DNA of 33,496 bases from Chara braunii (GCA_003427395.1 BFEA01001117.1:31974-65469); one strand, 5' to 3'. Numbered from the stretch's first letter, positions 1 to 10,994 are shown. A program made the numbers and translations. The notes: a model not told the origin generated them from the letters alone.

Positions 1-240
1 AAGGGAGAAACTTCGGAAGGGCAAGACATCAGAAAGATTGCCCTTCGGCTCACACACATGGGGAGAGATCCATAGACATGCGAGAGAGAGGGGGGCGGGA
101 CATAGTAACCAAGTCCAACCCAAGTCTGATCTCTGAATGTCGTACACAGTTCAATCCCAATGTAGAGTGTAAGTCCGATCTGAATGTCGTTGTCCAATAA
201 GGCAGACGGCCGTGTCCAAACAATGTCTGCAGTTACCTCT
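1..240. other. Unassigned non-coding stretch
   Basis: No convincing coding region. The phrases 'aagtctgatctctgaatgtcg' (read as two short blocks) and 'aagtccgatctgaatgtcg' are near-repeats about 50 bases apart (around 122-140 and 171-189), so a small local duplication is present. Confidence 0.4.
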
Positions 241-254
241 ATCTCTACTCTGAT

Positions 255-408
255 AAAGAAGAAGAAGAAGAAGAAGAAGAAGAAGAAGAAGAAGAAGAAG
301 AAGAAGAAGAAGAAGAACTTCGGAGGAGTGGGAGGAGAAGAGGAGAGGAGAAGAAGAAGAAGAAGAAGAAGAAGAAGAAGAAGAAGAAGAAGAAGAAGAA
401 GAAGAAGA
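255..408. repeat. (AAG)n microsatellite in two blocks
   Basis: Two AAG/AGA tracts (about 257-316 and 351-409) are separated by a short GGAG-rich spacer. Long reading frames here encode only poly-Lys or poly-Arg and are microsatellite artefacts. The all-purine strand could form triplex DNA (inference). Confidence 0.95.
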
Positions 409-420
409 AAGCTAGGCGCG

Positions 421-492
421 TTCTGTACTTACCTGGCGATGGCTGAACTTGCAGGTACCACGGAGTCAGCTATGGCGCTGGTACAGGTAAGT
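421..492. other. Back-to-back splice-donor-like sites
   Basis: The plus strand has CAG|GTAAGT at about 485-493. The minus strand has CCAG|GTAAGT reading outwards at about 427-437. A similar minus-like phrase (AGCCAGGTAAGTAC) occurs on the plus strand at 18000-18013. I see no exon that either would end, so this may be a shared repeat rather than two real introns. Confidence 0.35.

Positions 493-498
<6 letters not shown>

Positions 499-562
<64 letters not shown>
499..562. repeat. (CT)n microsatellite
   Basis: A pure CT tract of about 64 bases. It gives Ser-Leu and Arg-Glu shadow frames on the two strands. Confidence 0.95.
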
Positions 563-563
<1 letters not shown>

Positions 564-1300
564 ACTCCACTACCCTCCTCGGCGCTGGACTCCTCCAGCG
601 CTGTGCCTCGTTGCATATGAGTAGCGCAGCTGCAGTCTCGAAATAGCGCAGCAGGGAGTCTCCAAAATAGCGCAGTAGCAAAGTTCCTGAACCAGCATAA
701 CGCTGGATTTCTCCTGGTACCTTCTGTCCACGAACTGGGCAACGGCCCAGCTTATGTAGCACTGGGCCAGGACTGAAAACCCACGGCCTGCGTTCTGGGC
801 CGTGCAGATCGAAATCCGATCCACGGTCCAGATCGCAGGCTTTGAAACTGGTTCAGCCCTTGGCCTAAAACGGCCTGCCTGGGTCCCTACCGGACGTCCC
901 GGCCCTGTCCAGGATTCAGCTTCCTGGTACCTGGCTTCGAACCGGTCCTGTGCGGACGTACCCGGCCTCAACGTCGGCCTGGGTCCGAACAGGTAGCAAT
1001 CTGTTNGAAAACAAAAGAAAAGGTCCAAACGTTTTTGGGAGCTCAGCCTCCGGGCCTGAATCTGGCCCTGGTCCTAAAACGTGTACCTGGCTACAAAACG
1101 GACAACAGTACAACCGTTAGAAAAACAGCAGCAAATAAATAAATAAAAGAATTAAAAAAAATCTAAAGCTGGCGTTTTTCTGATGCAGGCCCAAGTAAAA
1201 ATGCCATAGGGCCTTCAGGTTGCGGTGACGCGACCTGGGGGCCCTATTCCAACCTCGGGTCCCGTAAGGGGCCCGTGTGTAGGCTTTCAGCATGTAACAC
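563..1300. other. GGCC/GGTACC-rich repetitive DNA, no gene seen
   Basis: The stretch repeats short words such as GGCCTG, CCTGGTAC and GGTCC in many variants, as does 18060-18560. Reading frames are short and proline/glycine-rich, with no recognisable domain. One N lies at position 1006. It is probably a degenerate repeat or old intron-like DNA. Confidence 0.35.
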
Positions 1301-1304
1301 GCCC

Positions 1305-1414
1305 CCCTCCTTATGAAGATGAGCTGGGGCGCGGGCGAAGCTGCCGATTCGATGGCGGAATGTTGCGAGGAAGGCGAGGAGCTGGTGTGCTCGGCGTAGT
1401 CTTCATAAGGAGGG
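1305..1414. repeat. 15-bp perfect inverted repeat with 80-bp loop
   Basis: CCCTCCTTATGAAGA at 1305-1319 is matched exactly by its reverse complement at 1400-1414. The loop is GC-rich. It could be a small foldback element; no target duplication was seen. Confidence 0.7.
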
Positions 1415-1581
1415 CTTCTTGGAAATCTGACATGTCCACAATGCCACCACACTTTTCTTCGTCAAAACGACTGTCCCTGGCATTTGACTCTTTGGTTCGA
1501 CTCAGTGGCACCAAACTGTAGGAGCATTACCGGCTTCAGGAAGCCAAACTTTACACACAGTCACTTCAAGATATCTACACT

Positions 1582-1602
1582 AAAAAAAAAAAAAAAAAAA
1601 AA
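1582..1602. repeat. Poly(A) tract
   Basis: A 21-base A run. The word GATATCTACAC occurs just before it (1570-1580) and again just after it (from about 1620), so the two could be a short target-site duplication around a poly(A)-tailed insertion. Confidence 0.6.
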
Positions 1603-1644
1603 GTAAAGAATGAGAAAACGATATCTACACGAAACTGTGTGACC

Positions 1645-3366
1645 CTACCATTTCTGATGTTATTCTTCTTGAACTCTACCGTGCGAATGTAGCATCTTTT
1701 TTGCACCATCATATATTAACTGAACATCAACATTCAGTTATATGTATGAAGCGTAAGTGGTTGTCTGCAGGAGATAAAATGACTAAAACCTTGTTGTCTC
1801 CTACCTTCCTTCTGTAACAAGCAAGTTAAATCTAAAGTATGGCATGACATCCTGTATGCATGGTGGAAGTTAGGCCCGATCCCACTGCGGAGTCCTACGT
1901 CCGAACTTGAGATTGCTAATCAGTGTTTATTCGAAACCCCCCACATTTGCCATACCCCCGGGGAACCATTCTCAGCAGGGGTAGGTAAGGGTAAGTTTGG
2001 GAAAGCTTGGATCGAAAAAGGGATAATTCAGATCAGCATTTGTGGGATGGCGACGGAGAGGAGTGGATCTCGGTAGAGAGAGCTCACTCTCTGCTACCAA
2101 GGCTGCGGAATGTATCAGAAAACCTTACGTCCCTGTTAGCAGCCATCCCATCCAACTGGTGCTCACTGTTGAAATCCAGCACAGAAAATACAAGAGGTAC
2201 GTGGCTAAAGTCGGACGAGGATACCTCCTGCTGTTTTAAAACTCTGGGCCCGGAACTAGGATCATGAATCAAGGTTCAGGAGTGGAGATTGCGGAACAAG
2301 AAGACAACAAAACGGTTCAATGGTTTTATTATAGGAGAAAATAATCCTAGAGACAACATAACTGGAGGAAGTGAGAGTGTTAGTAGGTTACAGAAAAACA
2401 AAAAGACACTTCGTCTGGGCAATGCCAACAGCTTTCGAATCGAACCTTTACTCCAAGGTTGGACTATCAACAAGCAGGTGGCACCGCTATGCCAATACAA
2501 ACCCAAAATTGGAGTGGCAGTACTTCGTTCCAACACTGCTAGGTCTCCATTGACTCTCCAAAGGCCCTATCATCTGCCCGGTTTGGCAGATTAAAAGGCC
2601 AAGAGGTAAGCAAACCGGACTGGGATCAGCAGTGGCGGGCTCTGAAATGTCTTCCAACTCAAAGGGCGGCAATTCTGCTTTGGATGCAATCGTTACAGCT
2701 GATACCCTCGGCCGAGTGGTTAGCGGCCAGGGGAATGAACATTTCGGAGATTCTGAAATGCTCTCGGTGTGATTGGGGATGGGAATCCAACTCCCACATG
2801 TGTGTTCACTGCCCACTGGCAGGCAAAATTTGGCAATGGTGGTCCCAACTGTGGAACGAGATCGTCAACAAGTTGACAACAACGAGTTTGAGTGGACGGA
2901 TGACTGGGTTCTGTTCGGACTATTGCCTACTAAGGATTCTAATCTCTTCACGGGTTGGGGATATGTAGCCCTGGCTTGTAGAGGGGTTATCATGCAGGAA
3001 ATATGGAGAGCCAGGAAATTCAATACTCTAATCTTCAAAGGGGAAAAGGTCCCCCCTCTGCAACAATGACAACGGATTTGCAACAATATCCGCCTGATGA
3101 TAAGGGCAGACTGGAAGACCTGGGCTTGCCAAGGCAATGGGTTAGCCTGGTTTGGGAAAACATGGGCCAGAGCAAACCAAGTGGCTTCAATATCAGAAGA
3201 TGGAAAATTGGTAATTGCCAAATGACTCAAACCTCCATGAAGGAAGGACCACCCCCTGGACAAAAGCTAGGCAGGCTTGGACGAGATGTTGAGTCTTATT
3301 CAGCGGTCGGTCTAGATGTCTATGAGCTTGGCTCAACTAAGCTCCCCTTTTTACTCTGTGCTTCAA
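1645..3366 (+). pseudogene. LINE ORF2 remnant: linker fragment plus zinc-finger C-terminus
   Basis: This is a decayed non-LTR retrotransposon ORF2 in several frames. At about 1670-1815 a frame reads LELYRANVASFLHHH and RKWLSAGDKMTKTLL, the usual basic WLxxGDxxTK linker between endonuclease and reverse transcriptase. The RT itself is missing, so an internal deletion is likely near 1815. From about 1826 the frame reads SKVWHDILYAWWKLG, later KAWIEKGIIQIS, then shifts to LWDGDGEEWISVERAHSLLP, which resembles the region after the RT. At 2620-2850 it reads WDQQWRALKCLPTQRAAILLW and CSRC...HMCVHCPLAGKIWQWW, the zf-RVT zinc-binding pattern. Around 2990-3050 GVIMQEIWRARKFN is a typical LINE end. Several stops and frameshifts make it inactive. 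A 3' hairpin and poly(A) follow. Confidence 0.8.
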
Positions 3367-3565
3367 AGTTTAATTTTGAAAAGTGTTTTTAGGATGGGAC
3401 GCTGGACCCCGTTTCCAGCATTTGGATGTAAATATACTTTAAGCAGTTGATGGTCGAGCTATGCTCATAAGCGAAATTGGCCGAGGCTGCCAGGATAACC
3501 CTGGGTCGAATTGTGAGGTCCCCGGCCTCGTCCCATTGGTTTTTGCAATACAATAACAAGCTTTC

Positions 3566-3598
<33 letters not shown>
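3367..3598 (+). other. LINE 3' UTR with conserved hairpin and poly(A) tail
   Basis: This follows the zinc-finger remnant directly. It contains GGGAC then GCTGGA-ccccgtt-TCCAGC (3401-3419), the recurrent stem-loop described in the findings, then 'tgtgaggtccccggcct'-like sequence at about 3510-3530, also found at 10560 and 27040. It ends in 32 A residues (3567-3598). This is the expected 3' end of a target-primed retroelement. Confidence 0.75.
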
Positions 3599-3603
<5 letters not shown>

Positions 3604-3704
3604 ATTAACTGTTGAAATACAGACCACGTGTTCGAATCCAGATGCAGTCAGATGAACAGAATAATGATAATAAGACATAAAAAAAAAAAAAAAAAAAAAA
3701 AAAA
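3599..3704 (+). repeat. Short poly(A)-tailed fragment with box-B-like motif
   Basis: About 80 bases lie between two poly(A) tracts (3567-3598 and 3679-3704). GTGTTCGAATCC at 3628-3639 resembles a tRNA box B (GGTTCGANNCC). No box A is visible, so a 5'-truncated tRNA-derived SINE is possible but unproven. Confidence 0.3.
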
Positions 3705-3739
3705 GACAAACTCACTTTGCCCGGGGACGAACTTTTAAC

Positions 3740-5600
3740 ATGGATACTATGATACTAGAGTTACAACACCCCTTTCATCTCACCCAACCTAATGCTCATA
3801 CAACAGAACAGATATTACGGTATGCCACAACATTTTACACAGATCGTTTTACCACCAGAATCCGAGACATTGACATGGAACTTGGAAGAGCATTGCCAAA
3901 CACACATCTGGCCTGCTTTGCCTTCTGGACTCACAAATCAACAAAACACAGAGATTGATACCGCCTTCACCTCTTTGGAGGTGAGGCGAGCTATCTAGCA
4001 ACTTCCATTGGGCAAAGCTCCGGGCATTGATGATGGTATTCCCACAGAATTGGTCCGCCAATGTTTGTCAACAGTCACTCCGACAATTCTTGACCTCGTC
4101 AATGCTTTGACTGAAGGTGAAGTTTTGTCTCGTACTCACGCCCAAGGTGTCCTCACCCTTGTTTATATTAACAAAGGTGATAAAATGCAGATCCGTAATA
4201 AACGACCGATTACACTTACCACTACCCTTTATAAGGTGATATCTAGAATGCTAGCAAATCGAATACAACTTATACAAGGAGTGCTGCCTAACTTGATTCA
4301 TCAAGATCAAACCGGCTTTATGCAGAACCGTCAAATCTTAGACATAGTAATGGCTGTTTGTCAAGGCATGGAATACATCAACCGGACTGAGCAACCGACA
4401 GGTGTCCTCCTCCTTGATTTTGAAAAAGCCTACGATCGGGTCAAATGAGAATTTCTCTTCTTTCTTCTTCGAAGATTGAATTTTGGCCCCAAGTTTGTGA
4501 ATGCAGTGCGGGCATTGTTCTTAGGAGCTACTACACGGTTGATAGTCAATGGAAAACTTTCAGAACCCATTTTGTTGACAAGGTCTGTGAGGCAAGGGTG
4601 CCCTTTAGCGGTACCCGTATATTCTTTATATTGAAGCTCTGCATGCGATGATAAGAGCTGATTCCTGGGTCGTAGGTCTGCGCTTTCCCCCAGATTGTGA
4701 AGCCAAGGGCCAGGCCTTTGTTGATGACACATCGCAGTTTGTTCTACTTGATGATGGTGTTCTTGCTGCTCTCAAACAAACTATCGACTCCTTTTCACAT
4801 GTTTCAGAAGCTAGAATTCATTGGCAAAAAACAGTTTTGATGATTCCTCCACACTGCCCTCCACCTCATCACTAGGGAATTCCAATTGCGACTTCTCAAG
4901 AAGTCCAAAGATTGCTTGGGTATCATGTCAATTTTCAGGGTGACATTGGTCAGACTTCACAACAAATTGTGGAAAAAATCGATTCCGTTACTTTTTCTGT
5001 ATTAGCTTCATGGGTCAAGGCTAAAGGAGCTGGGCTCTATGGCCGAGCACTCATCATTAACAATGTTGTTTTTGCTAAAATCTGGTACGAGCACAGTAGC
5101 ACTCCATGATAGCTCTGCATTCATCAGTTTACCACCATATACAGCGAGTTGCAGCTAATTATATTTGGAAGGAAAAAATTAATGAACGAAATTTTATTTC
5201 CAAAGTTGTTTGGAACAAAATCATTCAGAAAAACAATAAAGTTGGTTTGGGAGTGTTGGATCCACACCTGCAGATTAGTGCACTTTTGACCAAATAGGTG
5301 ATTCAGACCGGATTCATTTTTACAGATGACTCTGCAACCTGGAAAGCCTTCGCCAAAACTCTGTCGCCAGCAGACTTTGCTTTGCAAACTGACCCCGACA
5401 TTGTTTATCTGGCCGTTTTTATGCCTGAGTACTGCCGCAAATCGGCTTTGTCCGGGATTTGGAAGTCTATACTGATAGCTTGGAAGCTCATTCTCCCTAT
5501 GCGACTCACCCCCATGTTGCAACGTGATCGCCTATTGTCTCAGACTCTCAGGCAATCCCTGTATTTTGGCTCCTGATGGTCAACCTTTTCCAGTGTTGGG
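3740..5600 (+). pseudogene. LINE ORF2 reverse transcriptase remnant
   Basis: This is the best-preserved coding sequence in the window, an L1-like non-LTR reverse transcriptase spread over several frames. The start lies just after a poly(A) tract and lacks endonuclease, so it is 5'-truncated. At 4008-4448 a clean frame reads GKAPGIDDGIPTELV, then LTLVYINKGD, NKRPITLTTTLYKVISRMLANR, QTGFMQNRQILD and LLLDFEKAYDRVK, i.e. RT fingers and palm with the first catalytic Asp. After a stop at 4446 the palm continues as VRQGCPL, and at about 4700-4740 AFVDDTSQF carries the second catalytic box (FVDD). Later frames read LLGYHVNF, YIWKEKINERNFISKVVWNKI and LGVLDPHLQISALLTK. The coding trace stops near 5600, before any zinc finger, exactly where the palindrome begins. 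It is inactive because of stops and frameshifts. Confidence 0.88.
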
Positions 5601-6568
5601 CATGTAATGCGCAACCTCATGCCCCTCGCAGCGTTCCGTACTTCGGACACCGATCAGAGTTAGTAGGGGTGTGGCCGAGGATTTTTGGCCGCGGGGGTTG
5701 AGTCATCCGAAAGAAACGGGGGACTCTTGCTTCAGCCTGAGGTGCCTAGGCAAAGATTTGGGCTGTCGCCAACGGCGGATGATGGGAGGACGGTGTCCTA
5801 CAGCCCGATCGTCATCCTTTTTTTTCGGAAAAAGAGCAAATAACAGACGAGAGGAGAGGAGACGAAAGACGAAGCGGACGGGGGCGGAATTCCATTCCCC
5901 GAGGCACAGGGTCCGCGCGGGCCTTGAGGGTGGAGGCCCCGAAAACAGGTTCAGGCTTCGTTGTCGGACTCGTCTAGTCCATGCGGACGGTGCGGCACAG
6001 ACTCGCCCGGGGTCGGACAGGTTGACGGAACCCAGGTTCGGAAATGGGCAGGGAGCATGCCCACATGACGAGAGAGTTCGGGGAATCGGGTAGCCCCTTC
6101 GTACCCCAGGGCCAACCGTCGCCACGAGCACGGGTCTCGCTGGCAACACCAGTGACAATTAAACCGCGGTCGCCAAGTGGCGTGCACGGCGGACCAAGGC
6201 AACACCGTGAGGTCGGTGTACGACAAATTAAAGGTGGGGAGGCAAATCTCTCATTCAGCGCAAACCCACTCCCGCCTATATGGCATGCTTGGGTCGGGTT
6301 ATAAAGGTGGATTGTCTCATTGCACCGCAGCAGGCTCCGCACGTCCGCATCGCAGTAGATGCCATCGTCATCTGCGATCGAGAAGGGCGAAAGCACGCTG
6401 CGATGCTCTGAGGCCAGGTCCGAGCTCGGGCGACAGCCCGTGCTTTCGTCCGTCGAGACGAAATCTCGCTCCATGCAAAGATCAACGAATGTCATTGAAG
6501 AAGGATGCGCTCATCTTTCTTTTTCCGTCTCTTCTCTGTATCATCAACCTCAACGCGGTGTGGAGCAC

Positions 6569-6668
6569 CGGTGGTGGATACAGAAAGATCTGCCACTTCG
6601 CGAGGAAGCGGCTGGACGATCCCTCTAAAAGTTTTCGCCTCCTTTTGGGGTTCCAACCGTCACCCGGG

Positions 6669-6732
<64 letters not shown>
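6569..6732. repeat. Arm-specific indel and (GA)n expansion
   Basis: The left arm has about 90 bases between two CACC(C)GG words that the right arm lacks (junction near 16245 there), followed by about 63 bases of pure GA (6670-6732). The right arm has only about 22 bases of TC at the matching place (16217-16238). The pattern fits a deletion between short direct repeats in the right arm plus microsatellite length change. Confidence 0.7.
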
Positions 6733-6736
<4 letters not shown>

Positions 6737-7314
6737 CGGCGAAAGGAGGTTGGCGCGTATCACACGCACTCACGCAAATAATAAAAAAGAAAGGGAGACG
6801 GGAAGGACCGATGCATTCATGCCCTCATGCAAGCAATCGACACTCGATACCTCGATATTTCCGCTCATCAGGCCCAGAGGGCCGAGGCGCATACACACAC
6901 CCATACCCATAGAGTTTTCAATGATGCATTCAACATCCATAGACTTCCGTACCCGGCATGCACAACAGATTACCCAACCTTTGGAGCCATGCACACATCA
7001 CATGGGGAGAAAGCAGCAATGGAGAAAAAACTTCGTCTTCAAAGTACAAAATTCTCTCAACTTGCCGCTTCAGGCCCAGTCCCCAATCCATCAAAACCAC
7101 CAACAACCATAGCCACAAGTCACTGCCGCTGTTGGCGTCTGATCCCCACCACCTCTCAGTCCCTCCGACTGCCTTACCCCAAGTCTACCGCTAACTCCGC
7201 CACCCGCCGTCACTCCGCCCACCACGGGGCACATCAAGCCATTCCGACGCTGCAGGCTTCGCTCATAGCTTGCGCAACTTGCAGCCAAGATCAAAGAGAG
7301 TGAGAGGAAGGGAT

Positions 7315-7332
7315 TGCGGGAATTTATAGCCT
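7315..7332 (-). promoter_or_regulatory. TATA-box candidate, left arm
   Basis: On the minus strand the sequence reads CTATAAATTCCCGCAATCCC, followed by a pyrimidine-rich CTCACTCTCTTTGATC leader. The right arm keeps the same arrangement at 15624-15665. A conserved TATAAAT with a plausible start region about 30 bases downstream fits a plant-type Pol II promoter. No protein frame follows closely. Confidence 0.45.
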
Positions 7333-7914
7333 GGAAGGTGGTGGTCCCGGTGGAGAGGTTGTGCGAAGCGTGGGGTGTAGATGGTAAGGACAAAAGAAGG
7401 GCAAACGTTCCAGAAGGGTCGAAGGAGGCGAATCGAATGTTCTGCGTGATTGGGGTGGTCGTCCAACTGAGGTGCGCTTCCCACGGCCACCACATTGCCC
7501 CGGCCATCCCAATCAAACAGCCAATCGTTCGTAGGGAAAGGGGAAAGAGGGGATCCAACTTCACTTAGAGGGAAGACGAAGAGACATGCAGGAGGGAGAT
7601 GCCCAGGAAGAAGGGAAGATGGCGCGGGGATGCAGAGTGGGGGAACAGGTTTATGAGACGCACAAAAATTCAAAAACCGTCGTGCGCCCAAAAATTCAAA
7701 ATTCCTACTCCCGCGAAGTCCCAACTGTTTCTTGCATTTCTTGGTGCGGCCGCTAACCGAATTACATTTTCTATTCCACCCCCACTCCATTTAAATGAAA
7801 AGGACAAAGAAAAAGGAAAATGAAACACTGCTTTCCCCCGTTACCTTGAATCCATGCTTCGGGGTTCCACGTGGGATTTTTCCTTAGGGGGAAACCGCCG
7901 AGTGCGGATCCTGA

Positions 7915-7930
7915 CTTATCACATCTGTGA
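7915..7930. repeat. Target-site duplication, left copy
   Basis: CTTATCACATCTGTGA here is repeated exactly at 10661-10676. The right palindrome arm carries a single uninterrupted copy (reverse complement, around 14973-14988), which is the empty site. Confidence 0.95.
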
Positions 7931-8952
7931 CTGGCCCGAAGAGAGTAGGGGAGTGGGGGCGCAGCGCTGCCGGGAGCGCTGCGCCCTGGTCATCGTAGCT
8001 GCGCGTTACGTTCTTGGGGAATGCGGTCGCGCCATCGCCGCGCGTGTTGAGTGCACCAAGGCACGACGCGTTCGTGCCATTGCGCGAATTAGGGACGCAA
8101 GTTGACTTTGGTGTAAATCACGTGCGCCGCTCCTGCCCTGCTTATTGGAAGACATCACGTGGAAGATTGCCACGACAAGGGCGGGGAAAAGGTGATTGCT
8201 ATCTCCTACCTAAGTGGGGTCGTCGGACACAGCCATGACAGGCTCATGGTGGGGAAGGTGGGCGTGCTCAGCTGTACGCTCTAGGGGTAAGGGAGTGAAA
8301 TGCTCCTTTCATAGCCACCTGGACCATCATTTGGAAGGGAGATCTGATAGGGAGAAAGTGCGAGCGGGATGACGAGATTGTTAATTGCGCAATAGGAATG
8401 GATCATGATAGTGCTTCCAACGGATGATTGAGTCTTCGTTCAACGGATCTTCGCCTACCATCTACGTTTCCTTACTATCACGAGTTTTTTATCATCATCA
8501 TCATATGGAGTTCTAATCAACAAGAACGAGGGATGCAACCACATGACATGCAGATGCGGACATCAGTTTCGCTGTCTGTGCTCCTTTTAGCCAGATCTTC
8601 ATGGACTTCTTCCATGGCTCGAAGAGGGGAGCTGAGGCGGCAGGCGCGGTGCTGTTAGGAGCGCTGTTCCTGCCGCGGCAGTGCCGCCCGACATAGCAGA
8701 CAGCGGGTGGGTTTGGCAGCATGGTAGACTCAGTGGAGCAGAAAGAGCATGTGCGATGGCTGTGGTGACGCGCTTTAGGCGACAGGAGAATCGACATCAT
8801 CATCGTCATGGTCAGGGCTATTATCATCATCTTATCATCATTATCACCTGCATTGGTAACATCATTGAATTTGCTATCTAATCCATCAGTCGTACGATCT
8901 CATTATCATCCTATTACGAACTGAATTAATTTTCTCTAACTAATTTCCTAAT

Positions 8953-8971
8953 GAGCATCTTCATTAGTGCG

Positions 8972-9014
<43 letters not shown>

Positions 9015-9130
9015 TAGCATTACTGACGTCATCATCATTATCATCAGCAGCAGCAGCATTATCAACATCATTATCATCATCATTATCATTAGCGACATCA
9101 TCATCATCATTGCCATCATCAAAATCTTCG
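8953..9130. repeat. (ATC)n-rich triplet repeat
   Basis: Pure TCA/ATC at about 8970-9013, then interrupted ATC/TTA/AGC triplets. It gives poly-Ser and poly-Met shadow frames only. Confidence 0.9.
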
Positions 9131-9479
9131 CATCAGCAGATGAGTGGGTCGTCACCATCATCCTCATTATCATTATTTTCAGGGTGTTGTCCTTCGTCAT
9201 CAACAAAATCAACAAAATCCTACAAAATCCAAGTGAATGACATTTTGGTGAGGGGGAGGGGGAGAGCCCAGCTCTGCAGGGATTGAGGGGCTTCGTTAGG
9301 CGGGAGGTGAAATCTTGGAGGGGGCACGGGCAGATTGTGAGGAACACTCCTTTCTGGGGCTGGGCATCAAATCCCAGCGGGGGCAGATTAGGGTAAAGGG
9401 ATAGATAGGGGAATGAAGAGAATGGAGGAAGGAAGGGAGAGGGTGGATTTTTTCTGTATCATCTCATCATCAAAATCCA

Positions 9480-10410
9480 TGTCATAATCATCATCATCTA
9501 TGTTATATCATGCTTTCTGGCGTGCTGTAATTCTTGGCTTTATCTGGCCTCCTTCCTTAATCGGGATACAAGATTTCAGCGATGGTCGAATCTGGACCGA
9601 TATCTACAAAGTACCTTTGTCTTTGCCCTTGGTTTGGCGATGCCAGAACGACGCTGGCGGGGGCTGGGGCGTTGCCCTGTAACCTGCAATTGGCACAACT
9701 TGGCAGGAGTGTGAAGCCTTGTAGAGAGATCTGGGGATTTGCCGAGGGAGGAAGGCAATCCAGTGGCGAAACGGGGGGGCTGCCTTGACAACCTATGGGG
9801 CCAGGGATAGTCTAGGTGGCGAGAACAGGTCAGCTATGGTAGACATTGGTTAGGAGGGTATTGGCTCTGAGATGTAATGTCTTGGTACAAGGAGGGCTGG
9901 GAGGGTTATAGGATTAGGAGGCCAGAAGTGTTGTTATAGCATAGTCTCCTACATTTTCTATACACTAATCATCACATTCATCATCATCGTTATATCAAGC
10001 TTTTTGGGTTCTGAAAATTTCGCAGCATTTAGCCTTCTTCCTCATTTGGGATATAGGACTTCAGAGATGGTTGAACCTGGACTGATATCTACTGAGTTGC
10101 TTTGTTCTGTGCCCTTGGTTTGCTATTGCCAGAACGACGCTGGCCGGAGCTGGGGCGTTGCCTTGTAACCTATAAATGGCAGGAGTGTGAGGCCTTGTAG
10201 AGAGATCTAGAGTTTGCTGAGGGTGGAAGGCTTTCCAGTGGTGAACCGGGGGGGGCTGCATGGAGGCGAGAAGAGATCAGCTATGGTTGACGCTGGTTAG
10301 GTTGTTTTTGTCTCTGAGGTACAATGTCCTGGTTCAGGAAGGGCTAGGAGTTGTTCTAGGATTAGGAGGCCAGAATAGTTGATATAACATAATCTTCTGT
10401 ATTTTTTCAT
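9480..10410. repeat. Tandem duplication, unit about 490 bp, two diverged copies
   Basis: Copy 1 (about 9480-9970) and copy 2 (about 9975-10410) share many blocks in the same order: a CATCATCATC start, CAGAACGACGCTGG, GGGGCGTTGCC, CCTTGTAGAGAGATCT, CAGCTATGGT and GGATTAGGAGGCCAGAA. The core, read as reverse complement, is the same family-C sequence that occurs at 25900 and 29780. Confidence 0.8.
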
Positions 10411-10486
10411 TAAATTTTATTTGAATCTCATTCTCTTTAGCATCATTATCTGTGGTATCATTAGTTACGGTGATCGTTTGAGGGAC

Positions 10487-10541
10487 GCTGATCCCGGTTC
10501 TCAGCATAACCATTTGAGGGACGTTGAGCCCGGTTCTCAGC
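10487..10541 (+). other. Two tandem covarying stem-loops
   Basis: GCTGA...TCAGC (10487-10505) and GTTGAG...CTCAGC (10523-10541), each after GGGAC, have the common loop core CCCGGTT. The stems differ from the usual GCTGGA/TCCAGC on both sides in a way that keeps pairing. Confidence 0.65.
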
Positions 10542-10626
10542 AGTTTCGGTTCGATTACTCCGGGCAGACTGTGAGGACCCCGGCCTTAATCTTATTACTG
10601 GTAATATCAGCCTTGGGCATCGGGCC

Positions 10627-10631
<5 letters not shown>

Positions 10632-10658
<27 letters not shown>

Positions 10659-10676
10659 GCCTTATCACATCTGTGA
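10632..10676 (+). repeat. Poly(A) tail and right target-site duplication
   Basis: 27 A residues (10632-10658) followed by GC and then the second exact copy of the 16-bp duplication at 10661-10676. Confidence 0.95.
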
Positions 10677-10994
10677 TGCGCAGGGGGTTCCGAAAAAATA
10701 GCAGTCTCCCGACTGTTGTATACTAGCCCTCCTAAATTCCTAACTACCTTGATGATTCGGGCGACCACTTCTTCGTCAGCTGGCCCGGTTCATCACCTAC
10801 TCTACTTCGCTGCCTACCGCATCGCTATGGATCTCCCCTCCTATTGTACACCTGATCGGAAGGCCCTTTCATCATCAACTGGTCCAATCAGATTTTTTAT
10901 TTTTTTTTTATTTTTTTTAAGAAGCGCGTTTTGTCGCTTGACCTTGTAATTAGAACAGAAAAGGAAGAAGAAGATTGCAAAAAGAAGAAAGAGA

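Larger units (their letters stand above)
7931..10660 (+). mobile_element. 2.73-kb poly(A)-tailed non-autonomous retroelement insertion
   Basis: It is bounded by a perfect 16-bp target-site duplication and ends in 27 A residues (10632-10658) followed by GC, the mark of target-primed (LINE-type) insertion on the plus strand. It has no reverse transcriptase or other recognisable ORF. Its 5' end has a GCAGCGCT/AGCGCTGC hairpin (7961-7982). The middle is rich in ATC triplets. From about 9480 to 10410 it holds two diverged tandem units of about 490 bp that include reverse-oriented family-C repeat sequence. Near the 3' end are two tandem stem-loops of the LINE-tail type (10487-10541), 90 bases before the poly(A). 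It was probably mobilised in trans by a LINE (inference). Confidence 0.88.

Noticed and set aside
184-564. 126-residue frame rich in Lys and Arg
   Set aside because: Produced by AAG and CT microsatellites; no conserved domain.
3628-3639. tRNA gene
   Set aside because: Only a box-B-like word is present; no cloverleaf or box A could be drawn.
6177-7112. 311-residue frame in the left arm
   Set aside because: Runs through the GA microsatellite, and its homologous right-arm sequence is broken and lacks about 90 bases.
8951-9286. Poly-Ser protein
   Set aside because: ATC/TCA triplet repeat.
10546-10560. Second box-B-like word (GGTTCGATTACTCC)
   Set aside because: Lies inside the LINE-tail region of the insertion, has an extra base against the consensus and has no box A.
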